A stretch of 64,000 nucleotides of DNA from Bradyrhizobium centrolobii (GCF_001641635.1 NZ_LUUB01000092.1:109913-173912), one strand, 5' to 3'; numbered from the stretch's first letter, positions 1 to 8,746 are shown. Numbers and translations are program-made. The notes: generated from the letters alone by a model not told the origin.

Positions 1-282
1 GTCATCAATGGCCTGCCGATCATGGTCAAGGAGCCGTCCTATTCGACCATGGATATCGACAATCTCGACTATTACTACGAGGACTGCGTCGTCGGCGGCC
101 CCGGCTCCTTCGTGATCGCGATCAAGGACCGCGAAAAGTTCAAGGAGGCGATCCGCACCAAGCTCTTGATGGAGGTCGCCGGCAAAACACCCGAGCGCCC
201 AGTGACGCGCGTCGCGGACAAGGAGCCGCGCGTGAACTGCCTGATCGGCGAGAAGATCTGGCAGGACCGCTGGGGGCGCTGA
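1..282 (+). CDS. DUF1194 family (VWA-like) protein, C-terminal part
   Basis: Only the last 93 codons lie in the window; the frame is already open at base 1 (VINGLPIMVKEPS) and runs to a TGA. The pattern of a short NGLPI strand, then DLDYYYEDCVVGGPGSFVI and a closing helix with AIRTKLLMEVAG, is what I know from the C-terminus of DUF1194 proteins. These are secreted von Willebrand A-like proteins of unknown job, common in Rhizobiales. The apparent ATG at base 22 is internal. Family assignment is from recall of the pattern, not a search. Confidence 0.6.
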   Translation, partial: VINGLPIMVKEPSYSTMDIDNLDYYYEDCVVGGPGSFVIAIKDREKFKEAIRTKLLMEVAGKTPERPVTRVADKEPRVNCLIGEKIWQDRWGR

Positions 283-459
283 AGTACACCTCGGATGAGA
301 CCATTTGCCTCATCTCGCCCGGTGGTTGAATTTAACCCCTCGTTAACCAGGGCGCGGCCCTAATCCGATTGTGTCTGGTTGTTTCCGGACGTGTCTCGAC
401 ATTGCTGCTGCGTGCGCGAACCAAAGCAGCTTTGTCAGCTTCGTCCGCCGAGCAATCCA

Positions 460-1092
460 ATGGCCATCGTCACTCAAAGCACCAGCCAGATCTCGCCCGC
501 CATGGAGCGGGCCTATCACCAGAGCAATCTGCTCGGTGAATGGAAGGGCAATTGGGCCGGAAACAACCAGGCCGTCGGCTTCAAGGTGGTGAATATCCGC
601 GGCGCCCGGGCCCAGGTCGAATACACCCATAACGGACACACCGAGCGCGGCATCGGCGAGGTGGACGGCGCGACCATCACCTTCGGCTCGGTCACGATCG
701 GCACCAAGAATGGCAAGAGCGCCGTGCTGCTGTTCTCCGAGGGCGGCGGCAAGGCGAGTGCGTACATGGAAAAGCAGGCGCAAGCGGCGGACGACAACCG
801 TCTCATTGGAAGCTGGGGCGGCTATTCGGTCGACAACGGCAAGAGCGCGAGCTTTCGCGTGCTCTCCATCAACGGCAAGGAAGCCCAGGTCAGCGTCACC
901 ACCGACGGCATCACCCGCCAGGGCACCGGCCTCGTCTACAGGAACGTCATCATGTTCGGCCAGTCGCAGATCGCGACGGATGACGGCAAGAACGGCAAGG
1001 TCATCTATCAGGTCGGCAGCAAGTCCTTCACGGTGCCCGTGACGAAGTATCCGCCGGCCGATTCGTCATCCTCGGTGGACAGGACCGCCTGA
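460..1092 (+). CDS. Hypothetical protein with two tandem repeats of one beta-rich domain
   Basis: I place the start at the ATG at 460 (MAIVTQSTSQISP); the longer open frame upstream is Cys-rich and unlike protein. The 210-residue product is two copies of an ~85-residue unit, roughly residues 20-105 and 110-200. Each has the order L-x-G-x-W, FxVxxIxGxxAQV, a TxxGxxRxGxG turn, an IxFGxSxI strand and a GKxGKV/GKSAV strand. No signal peptide or membrane segment is visible, and I do not recognise the family. The regular strand pattern suggests a beta-barrel or lipocalin-like fold, which is inference. It stands alone, facing the enoyl-CoA hydratase gene 16 bases downstream. Confidence 0.75.
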   Translation: MAIVTQSTSQISPAMERAYHQSNLLGEWKGNWAGNNQAVGFKVVNIRGARAQVEYTHNGHTERGIGEVDGATITFGSVTIGTKNGKSAVLLFSEGGGKASAYMEKQAQAADDNRLIGSWGGYSVDNGKSASFRVLSINGKEAQVSVTTDGITRQGTGLVYRNVIMFGQSQIATDDGKNGKVIYQVGSKSFTVPVTKYPPADSSSSVDRTA

Positions 1093-1107
1093 GGCGGCTT
1101 TCCCTCC

Positions 1108-1890
1108 TTACCATCTGGGCTCGCGCTTTTCGACGAAGGCTCTCAAGCCCTCCTGAGCCTCGTCCGAGGTTGCCACATTGCAGAAATCGTCGACCGCGCT
1201 GGCAATGCTGCGCCGATAGTCCAGGTCGATCTGGCGCATGAACGCGGCGCGGCCCATCCGCAGCACCGCGGCCGATTTTGCGGCGAATTGTCCTGCGAGC
1301 TTCAGCACCTCGGCGTCGAGCTCGGCATCGGGGACGACGCGGTTCACCACGCCAAGCTCGCGCGCTTCCTCCGCGCTGAAGACGCGGCCGGTAAACAGGA
1401 GCTCGAAGGCGCGGTGGCGCCCGACGATGCGCGGCAGATGCGCGTAGTGGATCGCGGGAATGACGCCGACATCGATCTCCGGATAGCCGAGCGTTGCGCT
1501 CTCACTCGCCAGCACGACGTCACACGACACCGCCATGGTCATGCCGCCGCCGCGTGCCGCGCCGCCCACCGCGGCAATCGACGGCTTTCCGAGACAGTAC
1601 TGAGCGTCGTAAAGGTCGATATAGAGCGCCTGGAGGAACTCGCGGATCTGGGCGCCGGATTTGCCGAGCAGGATGTCGAGATCGAGGCCGGCCGAAAAGC
1701 GCTTGGCGAGAGCACTCGCCAGCACGACCACGCGAGCCGCGGGATCGTCGGCGGCACGGCGAAGGGCGGCAACCACCGCGCGGATGACCTCGAGGCTCAG
1801 CGCATTGACGGGCGGGCGGCGCAGCGTGATACGGGCAATTTTGTCGACGAGCTCGTAGCTCACGGGATTGTCCGGTCTCTCTGATGTCAT
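1108..1890 (-). CDS. Enoyl-CoA hydratase/isomerase family protein
   Basis: Crotonase-fold enzyme of 260 residues. The frame stays open far upstream, but the family alignment begins at MTSERPDNPVSYELVDKIA, so I use the ATG at 1890. Visible motifs are the oxyanion-hole loop AKRFSAGLDLD near residue 70, the second loop AVGGAARGGGMTMAVSCD near residue 115, and YPEIDVGVIP, which keeps the Glu of the PEI motif. The position of the other hydratase Glu, after the glycine loop, is not Glu here, so the reaction may be isomerase- or thioesterase-like rather than hydration. The substrate is probably an acyl-CoA; which one cannot be read from sequence. Confidence 0.85.
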   Translation of the reverse strand: MTSERPDNPVSYELVDKIARITLRRPPVNALSLEVIRAVVAALRRAADDPAARVVVLASALAKRFSAGLDLDILLGKSGAQIREFLQALYIDLYDAQYCLGKPSIAAVGGAARGGGMTMAVSCDVVLASESATLGYPEIDVGVIPAIHYAHLPRIVGRHRAFELLFTGRVFSAEEARELGVVNRVVPDAELDAEVLKLAGQFAAKSAAVLRMGRAAFMRQIDLDYRRSIASAVDDFCNVATSDEAQEGLRAFVEKREPRW

Positions 1891-1949
1891 TGCTGTCCCC
1901 TGTTTCGAAGCCCGCTTCAGAAGGAACATTGTCCGTCCACTCTGGCCCA

Positions 1950-2780
1950 TCAACGCGGTTCGAGTGCCGCCAACGACCGTTCGATTCCCCGCAGGTTTGT
2001 GAGCGCCGTCCCGAACGCGTGGTTTCCGATGCGTCGCCAGATTGCCGAGGTCTGCTCCATCAGGTCCGGAATCGTCAGCGGAAACTCCGCGGCCTGCTGC
2101 AAGGCCGCCTTCTCGTTGATAAGATATTCTCCGTTGAGCGCAAACAGGACCTGCGTGACGCAGGCGAGTGCGCGGTAGGCGCAGCCGGCGACATGGATCT
2201 GATCCTCGCGCAGCGCGGCAAGCTCGGCATTCTCGATGCTGAACAGGATTTCCCATCGAAAGCGCCGGATCAGCGCGTCGCGCAGGGGCATTGGATAGGG
2301 CCGCGCGATCGACTTCAGGTCCGCTATCACCGCGCGCTCGTCGCGCAGTGCCTGACAACAGGCGATCTCGCCCATCCAGATCGCCGAGCAGAACCCGTGC
2401 GGATGTCCGGGTTGATAGTCCATGGTGATCTGTCCCGCCCGGCAAGCCTCGATTGTTCGCCGGACCGCATCGATATTCCGGTAGAGCAGGTCGACCTTCT
2501 GCCCCTCAATCGTCAGCCACGCGCCGCCGACGACCCACGGGCCCCATTCGCCGACCGAGGTGACCGTCGTCGCCTCGGGATCGTCGGCGAGCTGCCGCAC
2601 TGCCTGTTGCAGGCGATCGGTGTCGAGCTTGGTGTTGTCGGAGAAATACAGCCCGATGTCGTAGTCGGAGTTTTCGTGCGACGTCCCTCGCGCGCGCGAG
2701 CCCCCGAGCACGATGGCCGCGACGCCGGGCACATCGGCCAAGGCCGATGTCAGGCGGGTCAGGAGCGGGTCGTGCGGCAT
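1950..2780 (-). CDS. Nucleotidyltransferase-domain protein
   Basis: A 276-residue protein whose N-terminus carries the pol-beta-type nucleotidyltransferase signature GGSRARG (residues 27-33) followed by NSDYDIGLYF, giving the G-S-x-D-x-D metal-binding arrangement. A third acidic position lies in GQKVDLLY near residue 95. The C-terminal 150 residues are helical and may correspond to a DUF4037-like partner domain. The family transfers an NMP group to small molecules, RNA or proteins; the target here is unknown. It lies 60 bases upstream of the hydratase gene on the same strand. Confidence 0.8.
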   Translation of the reverse strand: MPHDPLLTRLTSALADVPGVAAIVLGGSRARGTSHENSDYDIGLYFSDNTKLDTDRLQQAVRQLADDPEATTVTSVGEWGPWVVGGAWLTIEGQKVDLLYRNIDAVRRTIEACRAGQITMDYQPGHPHGFCSAIWMGEIACCQALRDERAVIADLKSIARPYPMPLRDALIRRFRWEILFSIENAELAALREDQIHVAGCAYRALACVTQVLFALNGEYLINEKAALQQAAEFPLTIPDLMEQTSAIWRRIGNHAFGTALTNLRGIERSLAALEPR

Positions 2781-2799
2781 GGATCGGTGTATCGCGTCC

Positions 2800-3438
2800 C
2801 TATTTTGCGAGCGGCGGCAGCGGCGGCACGCTGTCGTTCGGCGCTTCCGCCTGCATCGTGATCAGCGTCATCGAGACCAGGTCATAATAGCCGATCAGGC
2901 CGATGATATCCATGATGCCGCGCTCGCCGAACTTTTGCTGCGCGGTGCGGTAGATCTCGTCCGACACCTTCTTGTCGCGATAGAGCGCCATCGCGAGGTC
3001 GTAGAGGGCCGCTTCGTCGTCCTTCATCGCCTGCGGCCGCACCCCGCTCGCGATGTCCTTTGCGACCTGCGGATCGAGCCCGGCCTTCATGGCGAGCGGA
3101 TAATGCGCGAACCACTCATATTGCGCTGTCCACTGCCGCGCCGTGATCAGGATGGCGAACTCGCTGAGCCGTGCCGGCAGCGAGCTGTTCCAGCGCAGAT
3201 AGTCCGACATCGCAGAGAGCCGCGGCGCCAGTTCGGGGTTGCGGATGTAGGCGCGGTAGGGCGGGTTGGTGAACTTGGCATTGCGCGGCGGCGTCGCGAT
3301 CGCATCGGCCCATTCCTTCTGTGGCGGCGAAAGCTCGTCCGGCTTGAGCGGCGCGAAGCGCGTGGTGTCCGCGGCGTGGCCAAGCCCCGACGTCGTGACA
3401 GCAAGCAAAAGAACGAGCGCCGGTCCGAGATATTTCAT
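2800..3438 (-). CDS. Exported carboxymuconolactone decarboxylase-like (AhpD-fold) protein
   Basis: I place the start at 3438, with a strong GGGAGG ribosome site six bases upstream, giving 212 residues that begin with a cleavable signal peptide (MKYLGPALVLLLAVTTSGLGHA). The body matches the helical CMD/AhpD pattern: PELAPRLSAMSDYLRWNSSLPARLSEFAIL, then WEWFAHY-like and AGLDPQVAKDI segments. The usual CxxC redox pair is absent, as in many CMD-family proteins of this subtype. The secreted location is inferred from the signal peptide. The frame is open upstream to 3672, but that part overlaps a glyoxalase remnant on the other strand. Confidence 0.85.
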   Translation of the reverse strand: MKYLGPALVLLLAVTTSGLGHAADTTRFAPLKPDELSPPQKEWADAIATPPRNAKFTNPPYRAYIRNPELAPRLSAMSDYLRWNSSLPARLSEFAILITARQWTAQYEWFAHYPLAMKAGLDPQVAKDIASGVRPQAMKDDEAALYDLAMALYRDKKVSDEIYRTAQQKFGERGIMDIIGLIGYYDLVSMTLITMQAEAPNDSVPPLPPLAK

Positions 3439-3471
3439 GACATTCCTCCCATTTGGCGGACTCTCGCCGCC

Positions 3472-3669
3472 TTGATCGATCGCCAGCTTACGTTGCGACG
3501 CGAGCCGTGCAAGGCCGACGTCGACCAGCTCTATGCCGAGTTGTCGCGGCGCGGAGCCAGGCTGATCAAGCAGCCGCAGGACCGCGATTACGGCATGCGC
3601 GATTTCGACGTCGTCGACGTCGACGGGAATCAGCTTACATTCGGGATGGGGACGGACGCTTCGAGCTGA
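3472..3669 (+). pseudogene. VOC (glyoxalase/bleomycin-resistance) family remnant, C-terminal half
   Basis: The plus frame over this stretch reads DVDQLYAELSRRGA, then KQPQDRDYGMRDFDVVD and GNQLTFG before a TGA. That is the closing half of a vicinal-oxygen-chelate protein of the glyoxalase/bleomycin-resistance type. Members are usually about 120 residues; here only some 60 family-like residues remain. The first half is missing because the exported CMD-like gene begins, on the other strand, just to the left. No good start or ribosome site precedes it. I read it as a remnant left by a deletion or rearrangement. Confidence 0.65.
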
Positions 3670-3714
3670 CATCGCCGGCGGCGCGTGACCGGCTCAACCT
3701 GAGGAAAGTGCCGC

Positions 3715-4167
3715 ATGCCAATCGCCAGGCTGGGTCAAGAGAGTGATCTTCCCGCGCTGCTCGACTTGTTTCGTGCCTCAGACGTCAGCGCCGCCGCGGA
3801 GCCGGCAAGAGCCGCGGAGATATGGGCGGAGATCCTGGCGCGCGACAATCTCGCCGTGTTCGTCTCGGAGGCCGAGAGCAGGATCGTCGCCACCTGCATG
3901 CTCATCACCGCGCCGAACCTCCTGCGCGGCGGCCGGCGCCACGGCTTTCTCGAGAATGTCGTGACCCATCCCGAGTATCAGGGGCGCGGCCATGGACGCG
4001 TCGTCGTCGCCGCCGCGCTTCAGGAAGCCTGGGCGAAGGACTGCCACCACGTGTTGATGCAGAGCGGTCGCAAGGATCCGCGCGTGCATCGCTTCTACGG
4101 GGCTTGCGGCTTCGTGCCGGGCTTGCGGGTCGGCTATGTCGCGCACAGGCCCGCGCGCCCGGCATGA
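3715..4167 (+). CDS. GNAT family N-acetyltransferase
   Basis: A 150-residue protein with full GNAT architecture: N-terminal helix (ESDLPALLDLFRASD), the beta4 strand FLENVVTHPEYQGRGHGR with the Q/RxxGxG/A acetyl-CoA pyrophosphate loop (near residues 91-97), and the closing HRFYGACGFVPG motif near residue 126. It transfers an acetyl group from acetyl-CoA to an amine; the substrate is not evident. It is convergent with the methyltransferase gene, six bases away. An AGGAAAG site precedes the ATG. Confidence 0.9.
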   Translation: MPIARLGQESDLPALLDLFRASDVSAAAEPARAAEIWAEILARDNLAVFVSEAESRIVATCMLITAPNLLRGGRRHGFLENVVTHPEYQGRGHGRVVVAAALQEAWAKDCHHVLMQSGRKDPRVHRFYGACGFVPGLRVGYVAHRPARPA

Positions 4168-4173
4168 TGGAGC

Positions 4174-5232
4174 TCAGGCCCGTGCCTCCAGGATCAGGTT
4201 GAAGGGCGTTTCGGCGGCACGACGGAAGCGCGTCAAGCCACCCTCGCGCGCGACCTTGCGCAGTCTTGCCTCGCCGGCTTGAGCACCCAGCGCCAGGCCG
4301 ACCTCCTGATCGAGCGATGCCGGCGTGCAGATCATGGTCGACGCCGCGTAAAAGACGCGCCCAACCGGGTTGAGGTTGTCCTCGAGGCGGTCGCCTGCGA
4401 ACGGCTCGACCAGCATGCAGGTGCCGTCATTCGCCATGGTCTCGCGCACGTGACTGATGGCGCCGACCGGATCGCCCATGTCGTGCAGGCAATCGAAGAA
4501 GCAGACGAGATCATATCCTTCGGCCGGATAGGTTTTGGCCGAGTGAACGGCGAAGCTGACCCGATCGCCCAGCTTCGCTTCGGCGGCAGCGTTTCGCGCC
4601 GCCTCGACCGAGCCCTCGTGATAGTCGAAGCCGTAGAAGCGGGAATTCGGGAAGGCTTCCGCCATCAGCCGTGTCGAGACGCCGTGCCCGCAGCCGACAT
4701 CGGCGACCTTGGCGCCGCGCTTGAGTTTCTCCACGACGCCCTCGAGCGCGGGCAGCCACTCCTGCACCAGATGATGCTTGTAGCCGGTGCGGAAGAAGCG
4801 GGCAGTGCCGCAGAACAGGCACTCGCTGCGCCGGTTCCAGCCGACGCCCTTGCCGGACTTGAATGCGTCCGTAATCTTCGGCTCGTCCAGAAACGTCGAG
4901 GCAATCACGCTGCCGAACGCGCCAAGGAAAACCGGGCTGTCCTCGTCGGCAAGCGCCATCGCCTGCTCCGGCTGCATCGAGAACTTGCCCGAAGCGGAAT
5001 CATATTCGATGTAACCGGATGCCGCCTGGCTCGCCAGCCATTCGCGGATGTAGCGCTCCGTCGCTCCGGTGGCGCTCGCGAGCTCTGAAGAGTTCATCGG
5101 TCCCTTGGTGGCGAGGGTACGGTAGAGACCGAGCTTGTCCCCGAGCAGGACCAGCGATGCATTCATCGCCGCGCCGAACTCGGTGACCATCTTGCCCATA
5201 AAGGCATTCAACCTGTCGGAATTGACCTCCAT
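4174..5232 (-). CDS. SAM-dependent methyltransferase with N-terminal winged helix
   Basis: I start at the ATG at 5232, five bases after GGAGG; the frame opens further upstream but without family features. The 352-residue product begins with an O-methyltransferase-like winged-helix dimerisation domain (LGLYRTLATKGPMNSSELASATGATERYIREWL). A Rossmann domain follows, with the SAM loop VADVGCGHGVSTRLMAEAFP near residue 180 and CFFDCLHDMGDP near residue 245. It resembles the transcription-factor-like methyltransferases often annotated in rhizobia. The substrate is unknown. It converges with the GNAT gene and diverges from the secreted protein at 5533. Confidence 0.88.
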   Translation of the reverse strand: MEVNSDRLNAFMGKMVTEFGAAMNASLVLLGDKLGLYRTLATKGPMNSSELASATGATERYIREWLASQAASGYIEYDSASGKFSMQPEQAMALADEDSPVFLGAFGSVIASTFLDEPKITDAFKSGKGVGWNRRSECLFCGTARFFRTGYKHHLVQEWLPALEGVVEKLKRGAKVADVGCGHGVSTRLMAEAFPNSRFYGFDYHEGSVEAARNAAAEAKLGDRVSFAVHSAKTYPAEGYDLVCFFDCLHDMGDPVGAISHVRETMANDGTCMLVEPFAGDRLEDNLNPVGRVFYAASTMICTPASLDQEVGLALGAQAGEARLRKVAREGGLTRFRRAAETPFNLILEARA

Positions 5233-5532
5233 GACAGCCTCCATGCAATGTCGGGAATTCACAAAATATTGCGCTGGCTGGACCGCGGCTTGGCCGCTCT
5301 TCCCACGGGAGAGGGACGGTTCAGAAGGCCGCGGGCCCTCTATGTGGGTCAAGCCGGCGCGCGGCAGGTTCAACGCGTCGGGACAAACGACCGCACCCGA
5401 TTGCCTAAAGTGCTCTCGAAATCGCCACGAAGACGTTTTTTGGGAACTGGAGGAAGCGATGACCGGCGTCGCTTCGCTGGCATTCGCGATATCCGGAGCG
5501 TATAAGTTACGAACGTTTTGACGGTAGCCTGA
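5233..5532. other. Divergent intergenic region
   Basis: A 300-base gap between the methyltransferase gene (leftward) and the secreted beta-rich protein gene (rightward). It must hold both promoters. I see no RNA gene, repeat or clear operator in it. Confidence 0.5.
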
Positions 5533-6135
5533 ATGTCCAGCCTCGCAGGTTCATGCGGTCTCGCAACTCTGTTCGCCATGCTTTGCCTGGGCGGAGCACC
5601 GGTTCATGCGCAAGTTGCGCCCCTGCGGTATTGGATACCGGGCGGGCCTTTCGGCCTCAGTGGCAGTGCGGGCCAGAGCTCCGATACCTACAGCAATTTT
5701 CCAAGCTTCAATGCCGGCGATACAGGCGGGCGCTATAATTTTTCGAACGGTTTCTTTGTCGGAAGCGAACGCGGCAATCTTGGTTGGAGCGGCCTCAGCC
5801 AGGCTGGAACATCCGGCAATTTCAGTGCGCTCTCTTATGAGGGCACGCAGTTCGGTTACAACTACAAGACTGCAGGTGGCATGCCCGTCACGTTCTTTGC
5901 CGGCCTCGACACGCTGAAATACACTAACGGCCTTGGTAGCTCGCTGGCGCCGCTCACCTCCAGCACCGCACCCGGCTACGGCGCGTTCGCGGGCGTCGAA
6001 TTCAAGCCCACCTCCAACCTCAGCCTGTCGTTCGGAGTCGGTTACACCGAGCAGCAATCGGGACGCATGGACAGCGACATCAATTCGTCCATGCTCCCCG
6101 GCGAATCGCCGGTTTTCGGCGGCCTTCGCCGTTAA
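5533..6135 (+). CDS. Exported beta-rich protein, probably outer-membrane barrel
   Basis: A 200-residue protein with an N-terminal signal peptide ending near PVHAQ (residues 1-27). The rest alternates aromatic and small residues in short strands with Gly/Ser/Asn turns (FFVGSERGNLGWSGLSQAG, YEGTQFGYNYKTAGG). It closes with FKPTSNLSLSFGVGYTE, the look of an outer-membrane beta-barrel or porin-like protein. It lacks the C-terminal aromatic residue of classical porins; the last residues are GGLRR. The function is not recognised. Confidence 0.7.
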   Translation: MSSLAGSCGLATLFAMLCLGGAPVHAQVAPLRYWIPGGPFGLSGSAGQSSDTYSNFPSFNAGDTGGRYNFSNGFFVGSERGNLGWSGLSQAGTSGNFSALSYEGTQFGYNYKTAGGMPVTFFAGLDTLKYTNGLGSSLAPLTSSTAPGYGAFAGVEFKPTSNLSLSFGVGYTEQQSGRMDSDINSSMLPGESPVFGGLRR

Positions 6136-6139
6136 GAGA

Positions 6140-7387
6140 TTACCGCGTAAACCGCGCCACCAGTTCGACGTGCGGCGTGTGGCGGAACTGGTCAACCGGG
6201 ACCACTGCTTCCAGCCGATAGCCGCCGTCGATGAGCAGCCGCGCGTCGCGGGCGAAGGTCGCGACGTTGCAGGACACCGCGACCACCACGGGTACCTTCG
6301 CCGAGGCGAGCTTCAAGGCCTGCGCCTGTGCGCCCTGGCGCGGCGGATCGAACACGACGGCGTCGAAGTCGCGCAGCTCCTGCGGCACCAGCGGGCGCCG
6401 GAACAGGTCGCGCGGCTCGCACCTGATCGGCTTCAGCCCCGGCGTGCGCGCGGCTTTCGCGAGCGCGGCGATCGCCCCGGCGTCGCTGTCGTACGCTGCG
6501 ATGCGCGCCTTTTCCGCAAGCCGGAGCGCGAACGGGCCGACGCCGCAGAAGAGATCGGCAACCTCCTTGGCCTTGCCGACGCGCGCGGCGACGAGCGCGG
6601 CAAGCGTCTCCTCGCCCGCGACCGTTGCCTGCAAGAACGAGCCCGGCGGCAGCGTCACCTCGGCGCGGCCCATTTGCACCGTCGGCGGCAGGCGTTGCAG
6701 CACGAGTTCGCCGTGCCGCGACAGCCGCGCCAGGCGGTGTTGCTCGGCGACGCGCGACAGCGCCGTGATCATCGGCGTGGGCAGCGGGCCGGAGCCGCGC
6801 ACGTCGACATCGAGGCCGTGCTTGGTGGCCGTGACCTGGATGTCGAGCGGCTTCGTCACCGGGATCTTTGACTTCAGCGGCTCGGCGAGCGCCCAGGCGG
6901 CATCGAGCGCGCCCTCGAGCGCGGGATCGAGGATGGGACAGCGATGGATCGGGATGACGTCGTGCGAGCTTGCGGCGGCAAAGCCCACCTTGAGGACGTC
7001 GTGCGTGCCGAACCGGCCGTGCAGCGTGACGCGACGGCGGCCGGCGCCATGGGCATCGACCAGCGGCGCCACCTCGCACTCGATGCCAGCTTGCGCCAGC
7101 GTTTCGACCACGATGCCGCGCTTCCAGGCGTGATAGGGCTCGGCCGCCCAATGCTGGATCGCGCAGCCGCCGCAGACCCCGAAATGCGGGCAGAACGGTG
7201 CGATGCGCTCGGGACTCGCGACATCGACCGCGAGCAGCTTGCGGCGATCGGGATGATGGCCCGCGACGTGCTCGACCTCGACGGTTTCGCCGCCGAGCGC
7301 ATAGGGCACATAGATCGCCTCGCGCGCGTCGAGCGAGACGCCGTCGCCGCGATGGCCGACGTGATCGATCGTCAATCGTTCAACCAC
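6140..7387 (-). CDS. Class I SAM-dependent RNA m5U methyltransferase (RumA/TrmA type)
   Basis: The 415-residue product follows the RlmD/TrmA plan: an N-terminal TRAM-like strand set (residues 1-45), an iron-sulfur motif CPHFGVCGGC near residue 65 with a fourth Cys further on (HRCPILD), and the SAM loop VADLFCGVGPFALRL near residue 270. The substrate motif DPPRQGA, the nucleophilic Cys in VSCN and the general-base Glu in HVELVARF at the end are all present, so it should be active. The target is probably a uridine in 23S rRNA or tRNA; which one is not decided by sequence. Its start overlaps the end of tlyA by eight bases, so the two are likely cotranscribed. Confidence 0.9.
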   Translation of the reverse strand: MVERLTIDHVGHRGDGVSLDAREAIYVPYALGGETVEVEHVAGHHPDRRKLLAVDVASPERIAPFCPHFGVCGGCAIQHWAAEPYHAWKRGIVVETLAQAGIECEVAPLVDAHGAGRRRVTLHGRFGTHDVLKVGFAAASSHDVIPIHRCPILDPALEGALDAAWALAEPLKSKIPVTKPLDIQVTATKHGLDVDVRGSGPLPTPMITALSRVAEQHRLARLSRHGELVLQRLPPTVQMGRAEVTLPPGSFLQATVAGEETLAALVAARVGKAKEVADLFCGVGPFALRLAEKARIAAYDSDAGAIAALAKAARTPGLKPIRCEPRDLFRRPLVPQELRDFDAVVFDPPRQGAQAQALKLASAKVPVVVAVSCNVATFARDARLLIDGGYRLEAVVPVDQFRHTPHVELVARFTR

Positions 7388-8114
7388 GGCGCGCGCCCAG
7401 GAAGAATTCGATATTGCCGTCGCCGCCCTTGATCGATGAAGGAAACACCTCGATGTCGGTGCAGCCGAGCGAGGCTGCGAAGGCCGCGATGTCGTCGCAG
7501 ATGTCCTTGTGCACGGCGGCGTCGCGGATGATGCCGCGCTTGTTATGTTTTCTGTCAGCCTCGAATTGCGGCTTGATCAGCGCGAGCAGGCTCATCGGCG
7601 CTGCCGCCAGCGACAGCGCCACGGGCAGCACCGTCTTCAGCGAGATGAAGCTGACATCGATGACGACGATGTCAGGCCGCGCCGGTAGCCGCTTGCCGTC
7701 ATAGCTGCGGATGTCGGTCTCCTCCATCGACACGATTTTCGGATGGCCGCGCAGCGATGGATGCAACTGGCCGGTGCCGACGTCGACGGCGAAGACGAGG
7801 CTGGCGCCGTTGGCGAGCAGCACCTCGGTGAAGCCGCCGGTGGAGGCGCCGACATCGAGGCAGATATGGTCCTCGATCTCGATGGGATACCGCTCCAGCG
7901 CGCCCGCAAGTTTGACGCCGCCACGCGAAACATAGGGATGCGCCGGCTCGGCCTGGATCACCGCGTCCTCGGCGATGGTCTCGGACGGCTTCGTGACCGG
8001 CCTGTCGTCGGCCGTGACGAGACCGGCCTCGATCGCCGCGCGCGCCCGCGCCCGGCTCTCGAACAGGCCGCGCTCGACCAAAAGAACATCCGCGCGCTTG
8101 CGGGGAGGGGACAT
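7380..8114 (-). CDS. tlyA: TlyA family rRNA 2'-O-methyltransferase/hemolysin homologue
   Basis: A 244-residue protein with an N-terminal S4 RNA-binding domain (RADVLLVERGLFESRARARAAIEAGLV) and an FtsJ-like methyltransferase domain. SRGGVKL, the SAM loop LDVGASTGGFTEVLL, VIDVSFISL and LIKPQFE supply the K-D-K catalytic residues. TlyA methylates 2'-OH groups of 16S and 23S rRNA. I prefer the ATG at 8114, with GGAGAG four bases upstream, over the adjoining GTG at 8117. It sits in the conserved xseB-dxs-tlyA neighbourhood, interrupted here by a deoxyribosyltransferase-like gene. Confidence 0.93.
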   Translation of the reverse strand: MSPPRKRADVLLVERGLFESRARARAAIEAGLVTADDRPVTKPSETIAEDAVIQAEPAHPYVSRGGVKLAGALERYPIEIEDHICLDVGASTGGFTEVLLANGASLVFAVDVGTGQLHPSLRGHPKIVSMEETDIRSYDGKRLPARPDIVVIDVSFISLKTVLPVALSLAAAPMSLLALIKPQFEADRKHNKRGIIRDAAVHKDICDDIAAFAASLGCTDIEVFPSSIKGGDGNIEFFLGARRG

Positions 8115-8140
8115 CACGCTCTCCGGAAAGGACTAGCGCT

Positions 8141-8695
8141 TTATGTAGCGATAAGTCGCGCGGCCGCCATCCGGACGCAAGCCTCGAACGCGGCAAGATC
8201 GTGCCAGACGTCGACCGGCATTTGCGCCGGCGTCACCAGCGGGCAGCCATGCAGCTCCAGCGCATGGATCATCATGAGATTGTCGACCAGGCCAAAGTCC
8301 TCGACGGTCAGGCCCTGCGCATCGACCAGCCGCCCGTTCTCGGACGTGACGTCGATGAAGCGGCCGACGCGGTCGGCATAGACGGCGGGATCGTTGGAAT
8401 AGGCGAGGCAAAACTTGCCGCGGCCGGCCATGTAGCCGAGCTCGTAGACGGTGCCGGGATCAGCCCCGGCGCCGCGAAACGGCGTGAGGTTTGCGATGAT
8501 GGCATCGGCCTCGTCCATCATCGCCTCGTTGCCGCAAAAGATCTGCCGCGAGGCGTCAGCGGCGGTGACGTCGATCTTGTTGTCGAGTGGATAGAGGCCG
8601 GTGAGTCCAAAGCGAGCACAGATCGCGACCTTCTGCCGGCCGATCTCATGCGCATCCGGCAGGAACACGTCGGGGCCTGCCAGATAGATTTTCAT
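8141..8695 (-). CDS. Nucleoside 2-deoxyribosyltransferase-like protein
   Basis: A 184-residue protein starting MKIYLAGPDVFLPDA at the ATG at 8695; the frame extends upstream without family residues. The LAGP start, the DEADAIIANLTPFRG segment near residue 80 and GTVYELGYMAGRGK near residue 100 are the nucleotide-binding and catalytic-Glu regions of the PF05014 nucleoside 2-deoxyribosyltransferase family. Its members move deoxyribose between bases or cleave (deoxy)nucleotides. Exact activity is unknown. It lies between dxs and tlyA on the same strand. Confidence 0.85.
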   Translation of the reverse strand: MKIYLAGPDVFLPDAHEIGRQKVAICARFGLTGLYPLDNKIDVTAADASRQIFCGNEAMMDEADAIIANLTPFRGAGADPGTVYELGYMAGRGKFCLAYSNDPAVYADRVGRFIDVTSENGRLVDAQGLTVEDFGLVDNLMMIHALELHGCPLVTPAQMPVDVWHDLAAFEACVRMAAARLIAT

Positions 8696-8746
8696 GGAAA
8701 CACCGATCGCAGAAGCATCGAGTTGCCGCGGCATCGGCAGTGCGAA

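Noticed and set aside
6192..7151. Long Arg-rich open frames opposite and shifted to real genes across the backbone
   Set aside because: High-GC shadow frames; the frames chosen carry family motifs and ribosome sites, these do not.
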